Below the pieces are notes generated by a model, which did no database searches, was not told the origin of the DNA, and saw only the letters and a list, made by a program, of their open reading frames with translations. The translations under genes and the position numbers were made by a program. Of a stretch of 64,000 nucleotides of DNA, positions 34,851-49,300 are shown piece after piece (the first letter of the stretch is position 1; each line of letters opens with the position of its first letter). Where the stretch lies: positions 73,351,160 through 73,415,159 of the forward strand of contig OX104130.1 in NCBI GenBank assembly GCA_944470555.2, in the 5' to 3' direction. This DNA is from Heterobilharzia americana (lineage: Eukaryota; Platyhelminthes; Trematoda; Strigeidida; Schistosomatidae).

Positions 34851-37020
34851 GAGGAAAATTATTGTCCTCCTCTGAACAATCCGGTCCCTAGATGTGGGCT
34901 GACAAGTGGTGAGTTCTTGGACTTTCCCACGGTCTTTCTCTGTCCACAAGGTCCACAATCACCTATCGAAACTTCTCCAAGGGATGTATCCGATCAATAA
35001 TTCCATGACTTCAAGGTTGTTCCGATGATGCCTGGAGGGTCAAGGATTACTCAAAGCAACGTGGGAGCAAAGATGTTCACAAGATGAGCCGGCCCCAGAA
35101 GACTAAGAATTGTTTCGGCCGCCATATCAACTCATAGTTTATCTTCCAAACACCCCCACCGACTTATTGCCTCAGTAAGCTCAGTTGTCTCAGTGTCAAC
35201 TTATTCAGGAGTTCCATGCATGATGGTTGAGTGGCACACACCGACGTGAATTTATTCGATGTTACGGAGACCCTTCCCCAAAGACTGTGGTCTATCGGGC
35301 CTAATCCTAATGTCTGACACTTACTGCCCTGCTTGACGATGACCTGCCTGAAGAACTTTTCCGGTTTGACGAGTGTTATCTCAGGAGAACACCAAAGGCC
35401 TAGGAGTGCTTTTGGAGGAAATTTCCTGGGGGCCTAGGGTTGGAATGCGGGGTGGGGTCCCTAAAGATTCACATACAACCTTCCATTAAGCGAAATCCTG
35501 CCTTTCGCAACCAGCCACCAAGACAGGACCCCATCCCCCGCCGTAAAACAGTATGGGCGACTGAAGATTGAAGTTATTTTCTGCGTCTCACCCCACCCAG
35601 TCAGTGCAGGCTCTACTCCGTTCCAGCTCATTGGGGATTACTAACAAGACCCGTGTTCCGGACTTTGAGGGTCACATCTGGGACTGTCAAGGGCCGTTGA
35701 AGCTCTATTTAAGAGAACTTGGTGATACTTCAGACGTGTTGATATCGAGACTCTAATTTCCTGCCTGAGCGGCAAGTGCATATGTTATTCCAGGAGCCGG
35801 TCTCGCATTACTTTGGGAAGGAGGCGCGGCCACCCTGCCAACTTTGCCACTGTTTCCCATGCTTGTGCCAACATTTCTTCTTGATTTTCTCGGGGCGGTT
35901 TTTATATGCTGCATTTGTGTCCTTCAACAAAGAAGTCTGTTCCAGTTATATGCACATAGATGAGCAGATAGCAACGAGCTTGTTTTGTTGAACAGTTGAC
36001 TGTATTGGGTGACCTTTTGTGCTGGGGGGCTTGCTGTAAGAAATTGAGTCCAGAACAGATTTTGTACCATGGTATCTGTTGCCACTGTCTCTAGGAGCGG
36101 ACTTGACGTGATGAAACTTTTTCTCAAAGAAGTTGGTTTGTGCTGACACTTCAGATGTACGATGACCAGAATCACACCTAATGAGCTCCAGGACTATACG
36201 GCACCTGCTTTCGGTCCTGCAACATGGACACAAATAACGCTCGCCATCAAAGCACCAACTCAGAAGTATGCCATAGTAACCGGGAGGCATGTCAAGAAAA
36301 TGGAAGCAGCGAATTCATCGTGAGCATAACTCACAACTTTAGTAACAGCAACGCTGATGAAACTCCTATAACATGCTAAGTCAACGTTCTTTGGTGCCGT
36401 TGTCAGGTAGAATAGATCACATATATTTAGGCAGATACTGAACGAAGAGGTAGAAAATACTCTGATCCTAATCAAGCCCTCAGTATTCTTCATTTTTTTC
36501 AAGGCATGCCTTCTATTGAAAGAAGCATCTACAGCCGTGTCAGCACTTTCAGCCGATCTCTGGGTAATTAGGTCGACATATGTGGCTCATCAGCAACATT
36601 TGAATGCATATTCACCTATCCCCCATTAGACCCACCGTGAAATTCAAGCTATGGACCACACCGCTTTCTCCATGGGTGCTTTTCACTTCCCTTATCTATA
36701 CAACCCAAACAAACTTTTGCAACACTCTTAGCACGGCGCTTAAAAACTATTCGCGGGCACTTGAGCTATCGGGAGTTGTGGGGAGTGCGCTTACTGTTCA
36801 GCAGCCCTGTTGACCCCGAAAAAACCTCCTTACAACTTGCAAAAGAACACTATCAGATGGACAATTACCACCCCGAAACCTATGAGCAGGCAAACTGACA
36901 AGACTTCTACAGACACCGAAGGAGTATAGTTAGACGAAAAGAACGGATCATTGAGACCTAGCTGCGGCCTGCTCAATCGTTAGACCAGATCATCTTCATC
37001 GGATAAATCCCATCAGATTC
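34851..37020. other. No firm feature; possible 5' part of the decayed LINE
   Basis: A - strand frame at 35,946-36,290 has Cys/His-rich runs (WCFDGERYLCPCC) that could be the ORF1 finger of the LINE relic to the left. This is a weak inference. Other ORFs here have no recognisable motif. Confidence 0.3.
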
Positions 37021-37700
37021 TTCCCTTCCCGTTTTCTCTAATTTTTAAATATCTTCTGAACGCATCATGTACTCTCGCACATTTTGAGATGATTTCAAGT
37101 TGTCTTTTTCCAAGCTGGGTACAAAACAAAAAAAAGGTTACGCCGGACGGAAATGGGCTTATAAGCACTCAAAAACACGGCACATTGCCTTTATCTATAT
37201 TCATTACTCAGTACGGACCAGATTCTGATATGACACCAGCCCCATTTTTCATATCTGTGCCTCGATACTGTTATTATTGGCATTATTCAGATGCGGGAGT
37301 GTTTTGTCGCAAAAATGTCGTACGAGGAGCGAGTTCATTGAAATGTTGCACGCTGAGAATTGCACACCTCATCACTCACGTTGTTATCATTATGAGTTTC
37401 TACTTTGGCTGTTGATGTTCGAAAGTGTTCACCCGTCAAACTGAAGGCATACGATCAAGCATGCGCTGCACTTGGCATGTAGCTGTGTTAAGTTGCACTG
37501 TTCCTAATCGACCCCCTATCTGGCTGAATGGAACGTATCGGCATTTTGATACGACCTCGCAAATGTATCATATCATTTGACTGCGCTGTTGCGTTCCTCT
37601 TTGGCCTCGTATTCGTGTTTGCATTACAGGTACAAATAATCAGTGATTGGTCTCTGAGCCTGCCAGGTTCGCACAAGGACAATTACTAAAGTTAGGCCCA
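37021..37700. repeat. Second copy of the 26.7-28.6 kb dispersed repeat
   Basis: Blocks at 37,030-37,380 and 37,460-37,690 match, in the same order reversed by region, the blocks at 27,680-28,070 and 26,750-27,040. Strong divergence indicates age. Confidence 0.5.
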
Positions 37701-37859
37701 GTTCCTAGAAGAGAGTTAGTAGGTGATGTAGATGCGTCCACAAAATCGACGGTGAGTAGTAAATAAGAGGCTAGTAGCACCTTCAGCAAGTCTGTAGTGA
37801 GCCGTCCCAAATAACGCAACTGTCTAACTGCTTTTGAATGGGTCTACCAAGAGGCTGGT

Positions 37860-39300
37860 GACTACGCCCTGCGGCAAGGCGTCCTATTTAGCGCATCCTC
37901 TCAAGGAGAAAAACTTTGACAAGGGCCTGGTGTTAGCTCACTGGTGTGCTGTCCTGATGGGGTTCCTTCGTGACGACCGCCACGTTAGAAGTGAGATCTG
38001 TTTGTTTGCGTGGCTTGGTTGATGGATAATCTTGTTGGCCCCAACAAAGTCACCTCTCCTCCTGAGGCAGCCCAAAGTGAGAAGATCTAGGCACTTCAGT
38101 CTTTCAGAGTATACCTTCCGCCTAAACCCCACAAGTGAATATGTTGCAGCCCTTCGTATTTTCTCACGGAGATTGGAGTCTGTCCTTAGTGTTAGGGGTG
38201 GAGCTTCGCTGAAGACCTCTAGATTGGTTTATAGGTGGGATTGGAAAACCGTCGAAAGCATTTCGAGGATGAGAATTCCAAGCTGCCAACGCGGAGAATG
38301 CAAAATGAGGCTCGTTCTGGCTGCCGTCACTCTGAAGCTGGAGTCGGTGCTGGGGGCGTCAGAGAAGCTGGGCCCCAATCTCTGTCCATGAATACTTTCG
38401 CTATACCAAGGTTGTTCAATCCGACCGTCCTTGCCTCATGGGTATTGATGTGTATTACTTTGTACTGTTCCAGGATGAGCCTCGAGCCGTTTTCTGGCGG
38501 CTAGAGTCCTGGTGCCCACAAGTCTTTTTGGAGTGTTGTGCGGTCAGCCAGTTGATATGGTGACCCCTAGGTTTTTATATCATCAACGAAAGGGAGGAAA
38601 GGTAAGGGTATTTTGTCTTTCAGACGGCTGGCGAACAGAAGGAATAGAAGTGGTCCCAGGATTGTTTTTGGGATACCCCCAAAGTTGACGGTTTCCGTTC
38701 CGATAGTACTCTGTTTTCTTTGGTACCAGTCTGTTTGCCCTCCAGTTACGATTTGGACCAAGGAAGCACGGGCCCTCTTACGCTGGTTGACAAAATTTTG
38801 TTATGTAGGGCACCGAGTGGGATTCTACCAAGTGCTATAGCTAGGTCAAGAAAAATAAAACGTAATGGTTTTATGTTGCCTCGGCCAAAAGTCCAGCCGT
38901 CTCAGGCAGCCAGCAAGTTGTTGGAACATGAACGACCACTTCGAAAGCCATTCTGGGTCATACTGACTGTATTTTCCTCGCGAAGAAATTCACAGATCTC
39001 TTCAGTTATCATGCTTTCCAATACTCTGAACAGTACACGGGGTATAGTGATCGGTCTGTAGCTGCCAGAACATTTTCTTTCTCCTTCCTCAAAGATTGGT
39101 GACAATATCACGTGCTTCCATTTCTGACAGGAATCCACATGACTTTAGCTGGTGCTTGAAGAGGCTGTAGATTGCCTTAGCCATTGCTACGGCACAGTTC
39201 TGTAGGTCGGGTATCTCTAGACTGCTCAGCATATCCTCACCAAGGTTGGCCTCTTTGCTAAACATATTCCCCTTCGAAAGGAAGCGGTACTGGTTTTGGG
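37860..39300 (-). pseudogene. Decayed CR1-like LINE: RT domain
   Basis: Down the - strand: WKHVILSPIFEEGERKCSGSYRPI (about 39,110-39,040), then a FRSGRSCSNNLL stretch (about 38,930). Next is GIPKTILGPLLFLLFASRL followed by FVDDIKT (38,670-38,570), the catalytic motif with Val for Ala. The C-terminal YSERLKCLDLLTLGCLRRRGD lies at about 38,110-38,050. The motif order is clear, but stops and frameshifts are frequent. The + strand ORFs over it, including the 168-codon one at 39310-39816, are antisense shadows. Confidence 0.75.
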
Positions 39301-40177
39301 GGTTACTTTGTGACCTCCTTATCAGGTTTTTCGTTACCTATACCTGTCACCGCAAAGTCTTATGCTGCAGTGTCTTTGAATTCCTTGGAATTCGAGAAGG
39401 CAGGAGGCCTGCGGGATGAGCGCTACTTGAAACGGACCTGTCTTACGGTTCGAAGCAGCCTATCTGCTTCACGCTATAGTCATGAGGTTCTCATTGACGG
39501 TCGGTTTGTTAACTCTGGCGCACTATGGCCAATGACCCCATGGATTACTTCCTTAATCTGTATCCAGCGTTCATCTTTCGTGAGGCGAATCCAGTCCACA
39601 TCCCGTGGTTCATTCATGAGGCTCTCTCCCATGGTCTCAGGGTTGCTCTTACTGTGGCAGCGGGAAGTGCTGGGTGTCTCAGGCTATAGGGTCACCCCAG
39701 CTACCGAGACCGAGATGTGGCTGGACACGAGTGTAAGAAGATTATCATCATCTCCGTCAGGCCCTCAACGTGTGGCATCAGTCACACCAGCAGTCTTAAG
39801 TGCAATCAGCTTGTAACTGAATGGTCTCCCTTCCGTCTCAAAGAGGATGAACAGAGTGCTGAAGCCACCTGCAAAAACTACGGGATAAAATCTGCAGGGG
39901 AAGTCACTAAGAAATCCTGGACTATATCCTTATGGACAGCGGAGCTAGTTGGCGACGGATATACGACCCGAGTACGTACTTGATTTAACATTTGACATAC
40001 TCCAGTAAATGTCACTACCCCTTATTATTCTTTTATTTATCTGTGTTCGCCAAAAGATGGATAACCATAGTGGATTTACAAACAGCAGTACAATTCCTTC
40101 TTCCACATGCCAATTGCAAAAATGTACAGCCAGCATTGTACAGCTGGCATTGGCGCGTAGATTGACCTTAATGGACA

Positions 40178-40320
40178 ATGATTGCCTACGGCGAAGGGAA
40201 GCAATTCCTTATAGAGGGGAAGAGCTGTACTTTGTTTGACGATCAAGAAAAAGCTTGTGAAGTTAACAGTGATAAACTTTTGATACCGTGGTGGGGGGAT
40301 AGGTCCATTTTAATTGACAG
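40178..40320 (+). CDS. SFSWAP: SFSWAP exon 1 (N-terminal block, first part)
   Basis: Encodes KSCTLFDDQEKA and KLLIPWWGDRSILID, matching the family's ACKLFRDDERA and LIPWMGD signatures. The frame has a stop (TAA, 40169-40171) just upstream of ATG 40178, so either translation starts here or an acceptor lies within the first few codons. The donor is AG|GTCAGG at 40320/40321. Reading through the donor stays open only to 40426. A trans-spliced leader is possible in flatworms but I cannot show it. Confidence 0.85.
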
Positions 40321-43300
40321 GTCAGGTTTATTTACCCAGTATTTCAATGATATCAATATGGTTATGCAGATTCATTGTTGTGTTGATATTAAGATAAAAA
40401 TATTTGATATTGAGTACTGCATTTAGGAGACAATTAATTTTTCCCTGTCTCGAGGCTTCATACATTACGCCGAAACTATATATCGTTATATAGTTAACGT
40501 TTCATGGAACCTTTCCTTAACGGGGACTCAGTTGCATTACTGAGCGCTGCATGACCAGCTTATTAAAATCATGAAACACCGAGTTATTCCCAGCCGCACA
40601 GTTCGTAACAACCTAGGGCGTGCACGCTCTACGAAACAAATCAGTATTGTTTGTAATGTCACCAGGTTATAGCATAAATAAAGATTCTAAAGGCGGTTAA
40701 CGTTGGATCGAAAGGACGGTTCACCTTTAGATCAGTGCCAGAAGTCTTTGAGTTGTCCTTGTGTCTACACTATAGGCTTAGTCTTGCGTAAATGTTGATC
40801 GAGTGCTATGACACGGTACATGTTAATTGAAGCGCGTAATTGCCTAGAGTAGGACTACGTCAGTCTTGTATTAAGAAATCCCACTTATCATAGATTTTGA
40901 GTCAGTCTCAATCATCCAGAAAGCTCCTAACCAAAATGTGTGTCTCATTGCCAAGTCCTAGACGGTGTTACTGTAAAATTTCGTTTTACTCAGTGACGCT
41001 GACCGACCTACCGTGCTACTAAGCAAGTTAGGATTTCAGTTGAGTTTCTGGCTCGTAAATTCCAGAAGATTGAAGGGACTTGTCTTGCTCATAATCACGC
41101 TATATGGTATTTCTGCGGATTTCTACGTGTGATCGTATTTCTTAGAGTAGAAGGAATATTGTTCGGATTATGTCCTATCACTAGGTAAGTAGCGCTAATG
41201 TTTGACAACGACCTTAATTCTGACTTACTTAACCTTGGGACCTAGTTCCAAGAATGTAAGCCCTCTTTGTTGCTCTAGCGCTTTTTACTACCTCAGTACC
41301 TGAATTCTAAGTCTCTCACTTTGAAAATCATGCGTTTATACTTTGTAACCAGCCTTTTAACCTTGACATGTGATTTTATTCCTCAAACTCTAAATTGTAA
41401 GTTACGACGAATGTGAGTAGAACTTCTATACCGTGAGATGTATCTTAATCGCTTACCCCTAGCTGACCCTTGGGAAAGGATCTAAATAAATTCTGTATTA
41501 ACTGCGATGAGAAATAAGTTTTTACTACTCTTTCGTCCCCCCAAGATAAGTATGTAGCCATCTTGCTCCAGTGGAAGGCTTATATATTCCTGTCCACCTA
41601 CAAGCATCCTTTTCTTCCAGTCTTTTGCCCATTTCTTTCTACCTGTAAAGGACTTTGCTTGGCACGAAGCCGATGTTTTGATTAGATCATGTTTTCAAAC
41701 ATGGCTTGACACTTCTTCCAGAGTAACCTTTGCAAATGCCTTAGTAAGGCGGTAGTTCGGTGACACTTTTCGGCTACCTAAATCGAACATGAGGCTGTTT
41801 ATGAAATGGATTTGTGCTGAATGTAGGAGTACCATGGTTACTTCGCTAATGAAGGTTCAGTCCTATAGTAAGATTGTGAACTTCCATTTCCTTGTTTTAT
41901 CTTCTGACTTGCGTTTTAGCAAAGACTGTGTTAGCGGTGCTGTACACAGCTCTAGTATTGATTCGGAGTATTGTGTAGTTGTTAATGCAAAACATGTATC
42001 TGGAACTTTCATATTTTCTTAACCTGACTTGATATAAGGTCAGTTGCCGCATTTATCAACAAAGTGCGCCAACTAGTGCTCATTTGATCGTTCGTTTTGT
42101 TTTGGATACCTGTAAGGAATGTTATGAGTAACTATGACATGGAATTTAGATCACGAACGTACTGAAATTATAAAGGGTCATCCTTCGAATGGTAGTTTTC
42201 GGGTGACCGAGATCCGTAAGATGCCTGTTCCTAAACTAGGAAACAGGTTGCCTGCCAACCCAGTAGGTTTCGTAAATGCTAAGCAACTTACTAAATATTC
42301 TAAGTGGTTTTAGTGTAATCTCGTGGTAAGTGTACTTTTTGTTAATCAAAATTGGGCAGTTTATCTTTAGTTAAACGTTCAGTCTGTCTACAAAATGATG
42401 CGCCTGATATCAGAAGTACTTTTAAATATGGTTCCATGTCTTTTAGTTCACTCCGAAAAAAATCCCGGAATGAACGGAGTTGTCAGTTTTCTAGATCAAG
42501 TTTTAGAAGCTAAGCAGTCCATATCAGTTTAGACTATTGCCGCTAGCCCATATCGTGAGGTGGTGGTCAGGCTTACCTATCACGATAACCCAGCGACCTA
42601 CATGGATGGAGAGATTGTTCCATCGGACTTACCATATCAAAAGGGTCTGTTGGATAGTTGTTAGACAAAAGACAGTTTCCGTAATAGTGTAAATACCTCA
42701 CGCTATATTGAGGCTCCGATAGTAAAGTCGTACTCCTAGACGGACAGGATAACATCACTGTGTTTCCGACCACCGGTAGTCCATCCTGATACTGCCTTCC
42801 CTATAGGGAGGAGGGGTTAGAAAAGGTCAGCGTCAGAAACACTGCTCCCTGCTCTGTAGTATTCCAGTAACGGCGATATGGACTTTCTTCTGGTGGTAGC
42901 ACAATCAACTCAGTCTGTTAAAGGCCATTTATGACTTTCCTTGTACAGATGTCCCATGAGGTTTGCGGTCAAGCCTAATTGATTGCTTTTCCTCTTTATA
43001 CACCTTTCAGAAACACCTTCCATGGTTTGGGCAGTCGGGAAATACCATCTACCCTTGGGCTGCGAGCAGCGTGCAAAACCCAAATAACTACAACCCATCT
43101 TCCTTACCTTTGTCGCTTCTCCCATCTTCACTTCATGAAATCAATAAACCATTTCTTCAATCTCACCCTTCTATCACTGCTAACGACTAAAGCCGGCGAA
43201 ACATCAATCCTGGTCCTCCAAAACCATGCTGCTCATTTTACATCGGAGGTTCCAACGTCCATATCAAACATTTTTCACTCGCCTAAACTGTGGCTTCTCA

Positions 43301-46300
43301 AACCATGAATGTATGTTGCTTTTCTAAAACGTACACACAACCCATTTGTGGCTATTCACTTGACCTCACCTGGCCACTACGATGAATCTGCAGAATCCAC
43401 TTTACAAGGGCTCAGAGACTAGATTACTAGCTCCCGTAGACTTTCTGGTCTAGGTATGTATAGCATCAAGTTGTAGAGCGGAAATTTCACTTCTCGACTG
43501 GATACTAGTCAGCAGCTCTCTGTAAACTATCCTGCTGAATGAATCTGTAAGAAAGGTTTGTGGAATTTGCCGATTCCTATTCATAATCTCTGTCTACGCG
43601 CCCACCTACTACAGTTTGGATGTCACAACGGATAAGTTCTATCAAACGTGTTGGTTTTTCTACTGAAGGCAAAACTTTCAGATATAGTCATAATAGCAGA
43701 AGAATTCGGTGCCGAGATAGGGAAACCATCAGTTTGAAAGTCATCTTGGGGTTATCTATGATATCCCATGCTGCCGAAATGACAACGGTGAACATTTCTT
43801 ACACTTTTGTTGTAATCAGTTATTTGTTTCTGGTCAGAATTAAATTCAGACATAAGTGACACTGACTCACTTTGTATCCGCCGACATCAAACCATTAGAG
43901 AACTCATTGACCATAAATACTACAAACCATCGTTGGAGGGGATTGGCTGAGGATTACTGCCTTTTATGGAGTTTGCTCCTAGACCCGGATCATGGGTTGG
44001 TATGGGCAATTATGTGCATACGGCATGCAGTAGTGAAGCTCCTGTGTGCTCAAGTGGAAGATGAGAGCCTCAGATGCATTCGTGGAAGAGGTAGCTAAGC
44101 GTGTCTGAAGATTGATGAGACTCTCCTCTTGATAAGGCCTGACGTAACATTCAGTCCGCCGTAGAAAAAAACAGAGAAAGCAGTCAGTGACCTACATCCA
44201 AAGGTTAGCAAAAGCCAGTGGATTTTCACAACCATATTCAGGATGACTGATGCAAGAAGGCTCATATCAGCTGGGTTTGATCACGACGAGGAACGAAAGC
44301 AACTTAAATGTAAATAGACTATTTTTTCAGTGACCGCGAGTAGTGTTGGGTGGCGAAGTCGAAAAAGGTGGACAAGGCGTCAGCACTACATAGTACTCGG
44401 CAATTATTCAGGCTTATCAAATAAATTGGCTAGATAATGGTTATCGAGACCATTGCTAAATAGGAACACTTTGAAAAACAGTTCGATTATCCTACAGCCA
44501 TACCTCAGTTGCCCAGACTTAAAAAGAATGTTGATTTCTGTGCTCCAACTCTCCTCGAAGTTGAGAAGGCTGTTTTAAACGTAAAACAACGCAAAGCAGG
44601 CTGACCTGATGCTTTTTCACCCGAAGTTTTAGGAGTGACGCAGAGACTATGTATGAGAATCAGAAGTAGTCCTGTCAGATTGGTCTAGATCGCTAATTAT
44701 TCCAGTTTATGGGAAGGAAGAAAAGTCCTGTGACAACCATCGGGGGACCAGTTCGACTAACCTGGTACTTCTAGCTGGAGCTCGAATGCAACAAGGTTCG
44801 GAAAAGCAGCCAATTTTCAGACCTGGCTGAAGGTGCGTCGATTTAATCTTCACCATTTTCCAGGTTTTGGGATAAGCATGTTTACCGGTGGCGCACTGTC
44901 GCCATATTTCTTGATCTGAAGAAGGCATTTGTCTGTCGATGTTATGACAGCGTCTGACTGAGGTATTTAATGCTAATCAAAGCCGTTCTCGAACTCACAC
45001 AGTCGTGTAAATGTTTACGGAAAGTTGTTGTTTAACGCAACAACTGCTGGTGGTGTCCGTCAATGATGTCCACCGCTACTATTCTTGTCCAGCCTTATTA
45101 TACACATGCCATTAGACATAAGCCATAGGTACCTCTGACTACGGAGATTGACCTACTCCCTGGAGGGCATCTGGTTGACTTGGAATACGCAGATAACATA
45201 GTCCTGTTAACCGAAGACATTGACAAAATACTGTCTGCTGAACGCCTTCAGAAATCAACGTATGTTTGAAATGCGTTTTTTACTTGTCGAATGTAATATT
45301 ATGCTTCAAGACTGGTCTGTACCGACTCCTAGTATAAAGATAGGGAGTTCAGCGGTAGAATGTTTTGACGACTTCATTTACTTGGAAGTTGCATCAGCCC
45401 AAATGGGTGGGTTCCTGACGGAATTTCAACTCGGATTCAAGAGACCCGTTTGGCATTCGTTAACATATGCCGTCTCTGGCATCTGCAAGGTACTTAACTA
45501 CTCAGTATAGGACAGGTATACTGCGCTGAAGTCCCCCCTGTTTTATTACACATCTGAAACATCCCTGAGAAGAGATATTAAGAGATTATAAGTTTTTGCT
45601 CGCAGGTGTCTTCGTAACGTTTCTGGCTTATGGTCCAGTTATTGTAAGAGTAGTGTCGAGCAAAGGCATAGAAGCTTTTGGAGGGAGTGCAAGTCGGCTG
45701 ACCAAATTGTGAACCTTCAGGTATTAAGGTGACTTGGGTAGGCACATGCTCAATCATTACCTTCATCGATATACAGTGTTAACCGGAATTAGACCGAGTT
45801 GGAAGTGGGCTAAGAATAGTCAACTCAAGACGTGACATTAGTTCATGAAGTCCTAGATTGTTAGTCTAATCCGTGTAGGAAGATATAGCTTACTTCATAG
45901 GAGCCATCGGAAGAGTAGGAACCAATGGTTGAATCCTTTGTATAGTGGTTCGATGTTCTCTGAGCCTTAATATTTGTCGTGGATGTTTCATCGCCAGGCT
46001 TGGTTATATTCTCAGCACAAACTTCATAAAGAATTGAAGCATATCTGTATGTTACACGAATGTGTAGGTGGTATTTTTGTTGACCTCGGGTGTTGTCAAG
46101 TTGTAATTTGGAGAAAAGATTTTTATCACACATTGACGTCTTTGGTTCTATATTTCATTCGGTCACAGTGGTAGAGAGTCTTTGTTAGTGAAATTGTCTC
46201 ATTCGTTATTATCGTAATGTGCTTCATTACTCAGTTTCTGGTCATTTCACGCTTGGTTGGTGGATGGCTGTTTTCTTCTCAAGTGCGTCGTAGATTGGGC

Positions 46301-49300
46301 CTATATCCGTATATCTTTTGATTGACTTCGTTGAAATGCCATGCTTCTAGTAACCCTCCTACAGCTTTTTGATCTGCTCTGAAGGATTTCCTCATTTTCC
46401 TTCTTGAATTTGGGGTTATGATTGTCTGCATACATTGAAACCGATGAAGGTGCAACATGTTGCCCTACTGCTAGTTGGTGTTCATGAGTTTTTTGAGCGA
46501 TTCGACAATTAGACTGACAAAAGTAGTGTTGTGAACAATGTTTTCAGCAGATTACAATTGCCCTGTCTTCCTTTGGCTTGCATAACATATTCTGTAGCGA
46601 TTTTGTTGGTTTTTGTTAGTTTGAATGCTACAGCTATTTAATTAGTTCCTTAACACCTGGTTATTAAGTCTTTTTATCGAGAGAATAAATTGTTGTGCGG
46701 CGTGGTTGACATATCCAAAATCACTGACATGTCTGGTTAACAATACGTAAAAGTTACTGTGGTTTGCCTTTTTGACTTCAGATTAGGATTTTTACTCATT
46801 GATTCTCTTTTAAATATCTCATACTAGACAGTGCTCTTGATAATGGTGTACTGAACCAATTTTTTGACAAATTGTAACAGAAAGTTTACCCTTATCTATA
46901 CCTCTTAGCTATTAGTTAGTTTGTAAAGTAGCGTCACTTGCTGATTCTAAAAGGTGCTTTACGAATTCGTATCAATCAAATACTTATGTCAACTATATCC
47001 ACAGATAATCTGGCCTAAGCGTGACAATTGAGAGTGTAAGTATAGTAAAACGTTGATCATTTGTAAGTAGATTGTTAGGTAAACTAAAGGGCAAATTGAT
47101 TTTTCGGTGGACCTTGCTATCTGGCTGGTTGATATGAATTATTTAGTAAACCTTTTCAGTTTATTTTTTTGTTAGGTTTGATGGACGCGGTTATCTCACT
47201 GAAGTCTGCGAGGAAAACCCTGATTGTGATCTGAAATATGAAGATTATTTATCTGAAGAAGAGGTTGCCATTGAAAAAATGTGTGATTTTGAGCGTTATT
47301 TGGAGATGCAAGTCGACGTCCATGAACTCGCAATTCAAGATGGTGAGTATTCTTTTGACAATTATATTTTAATATATTCTACAATACCACCTTTGCTGAT
47401 TGTTAATGTGACCCCTTAGCTTTTGAATCGATGTCCATTTGGTAAAACGCGTATTACTAACAGTTTCGTCCTAACTTGGTAAGTTGAATCTGTCAACTGA
47501 ATAAAATATCTTTTGAAGACTTACCATGATTGTTACTGAATTAATCTAGTTTGATTTTCTTTTCCTTTTTTGTTTGTCTTAATTACTATATATGTTGATT
47601 GTATACTTCCTACTTCAGAGATTAACAACTTTTACATCTGTTTATACATTGCAGGTTTTTTTTGGGCTGCAACATGCAATACGAGCCTGGTGAGGCTATG
47701 AAAATAAGCATACCATTCAATGTAATTAAATATTAGTCAGTTTTTTTAATATTAAACAAGAAACAAACTTGTACTCCTTTTTTTATCCTCATATATATCA
47801 TTCACCTTGTCTTCTTTTATTTTATAGAAGAAGCTCGGAAACGTGAATCTGAGAAATCTCGTAATCCTTATGCAGCTGTTGGTTTTTCTTACGATGAAAA
47901 TGCTCCTGATGGAAATGGTGACGGATCACCCAGTGATAAAAAAACATCAGGTGATAATGAACTTCTATAATAAGAAATGATGTTTCGCTTCCGACTGCAC
48001 TGTATACTTGTAAATTAAATACGCTTTAGCTGGGTAAATAGCCTTCACCAACTTGCGTTACTTGTAACGCCGACTGACGAGATACCCAACTATCTATCAA
48101 AGCACCTTGACGTGCCATGCTAGGCGAAAAAGTTGAATTCGGTTGGAAAGAGTTCAGAGTGACCAGATCAAAACGTGGCACTAGTCAATCATATCTCTTA
48201 CTCTTGCTCTGAGTCGTATGGGAGTGATGTAAAGACTGCCTGCCTGGTGTCCCTAACGAGAAAGCAATCAGTGCTTCACGACTGGCTGTTGGTGACATGG
48301 TTGGAAATTCGTCACAATGTATTCATTCCTTGACATCTTCTAAAGCTTGAACATTTGCACTAACTATTATCTTCACATTTTTTATTCTTTTTCATGCAAC
48401 TTTATCTTCTTTGATACCTCTATTTTTCTATCCATTTGTTCTTTATGTACTACTGTAAAGTGTGGCAACTTGAACTGATGCACCTGTGTGCGAGGTTCTA
48501 CGTTGACTTTGTCTGTCCGTCTTTCTATCTGTCTTGTACTAGTACTACGCAACTCATATCATCAATAAAAGCCAAGAATGCGTTCTCGCGTTTTGCTTAC
48601 TTTTAACAAAGTTTTATTTTTATCACTTGTCAGATGCTGACGCTAAGTTTGATTGTTCAACGTTTCCCATCATCTTTGATTGGTTTCATGCTCTTAACCG
48701 ACATCTTTTTATTTGTTGTATCGAATAACCCATTCAATAGTATTATTATCTATGAATAAGGAGTATGTTTGAGGCTGATAACAGATTACAATCTTGGAGA
48801 CATATCTCTTCATGGCTCTAATACTTGATCCCATATTCTTGATATTTGCTTGTTTGCGTAGTAGATACTAGTATTGCTGAGTGACTAAGCAACCATCTCT
48901 CATACGTAAGGTTATCGATAAACACTTCATAAGTAAATTCGTGTAGTAGAAGGTTTTTTGCAAAAAACTTATGAATTCATATATTTAGATCCCTTGATAA
49001 ATTTGGATACAGTTTAAAACACTAGCTAAATTCGCATGTAAGGTAATTATCCAATTTCGACTGGTTCAGCGAAGATTCAGTATTGTACATTGATCCAAGT
49101 TTAGCTGCAGGTAAGCTCATTCTCAATGCTCCTTTAATTCCTGCATCTGTTCGCTTCTGTAATGAATCTCCCTTGAATGCAAGATGCATAAAATCCTTCT
49201 TCTTTTGTACAGTCGGGTGTTTATTTCCCTCGATGTCCTCTTTTCCATACGTCAAAATAAATCTCTTAGGATATCCATTCTCTTGGAGAAACTTCTCAAT

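Noticed and set aside
39310..39816. 168-codon + strand ORF as a gene
   Set aside because: It lies antisense to the CR1-like LINE relic, shows no motif and has no splice context.
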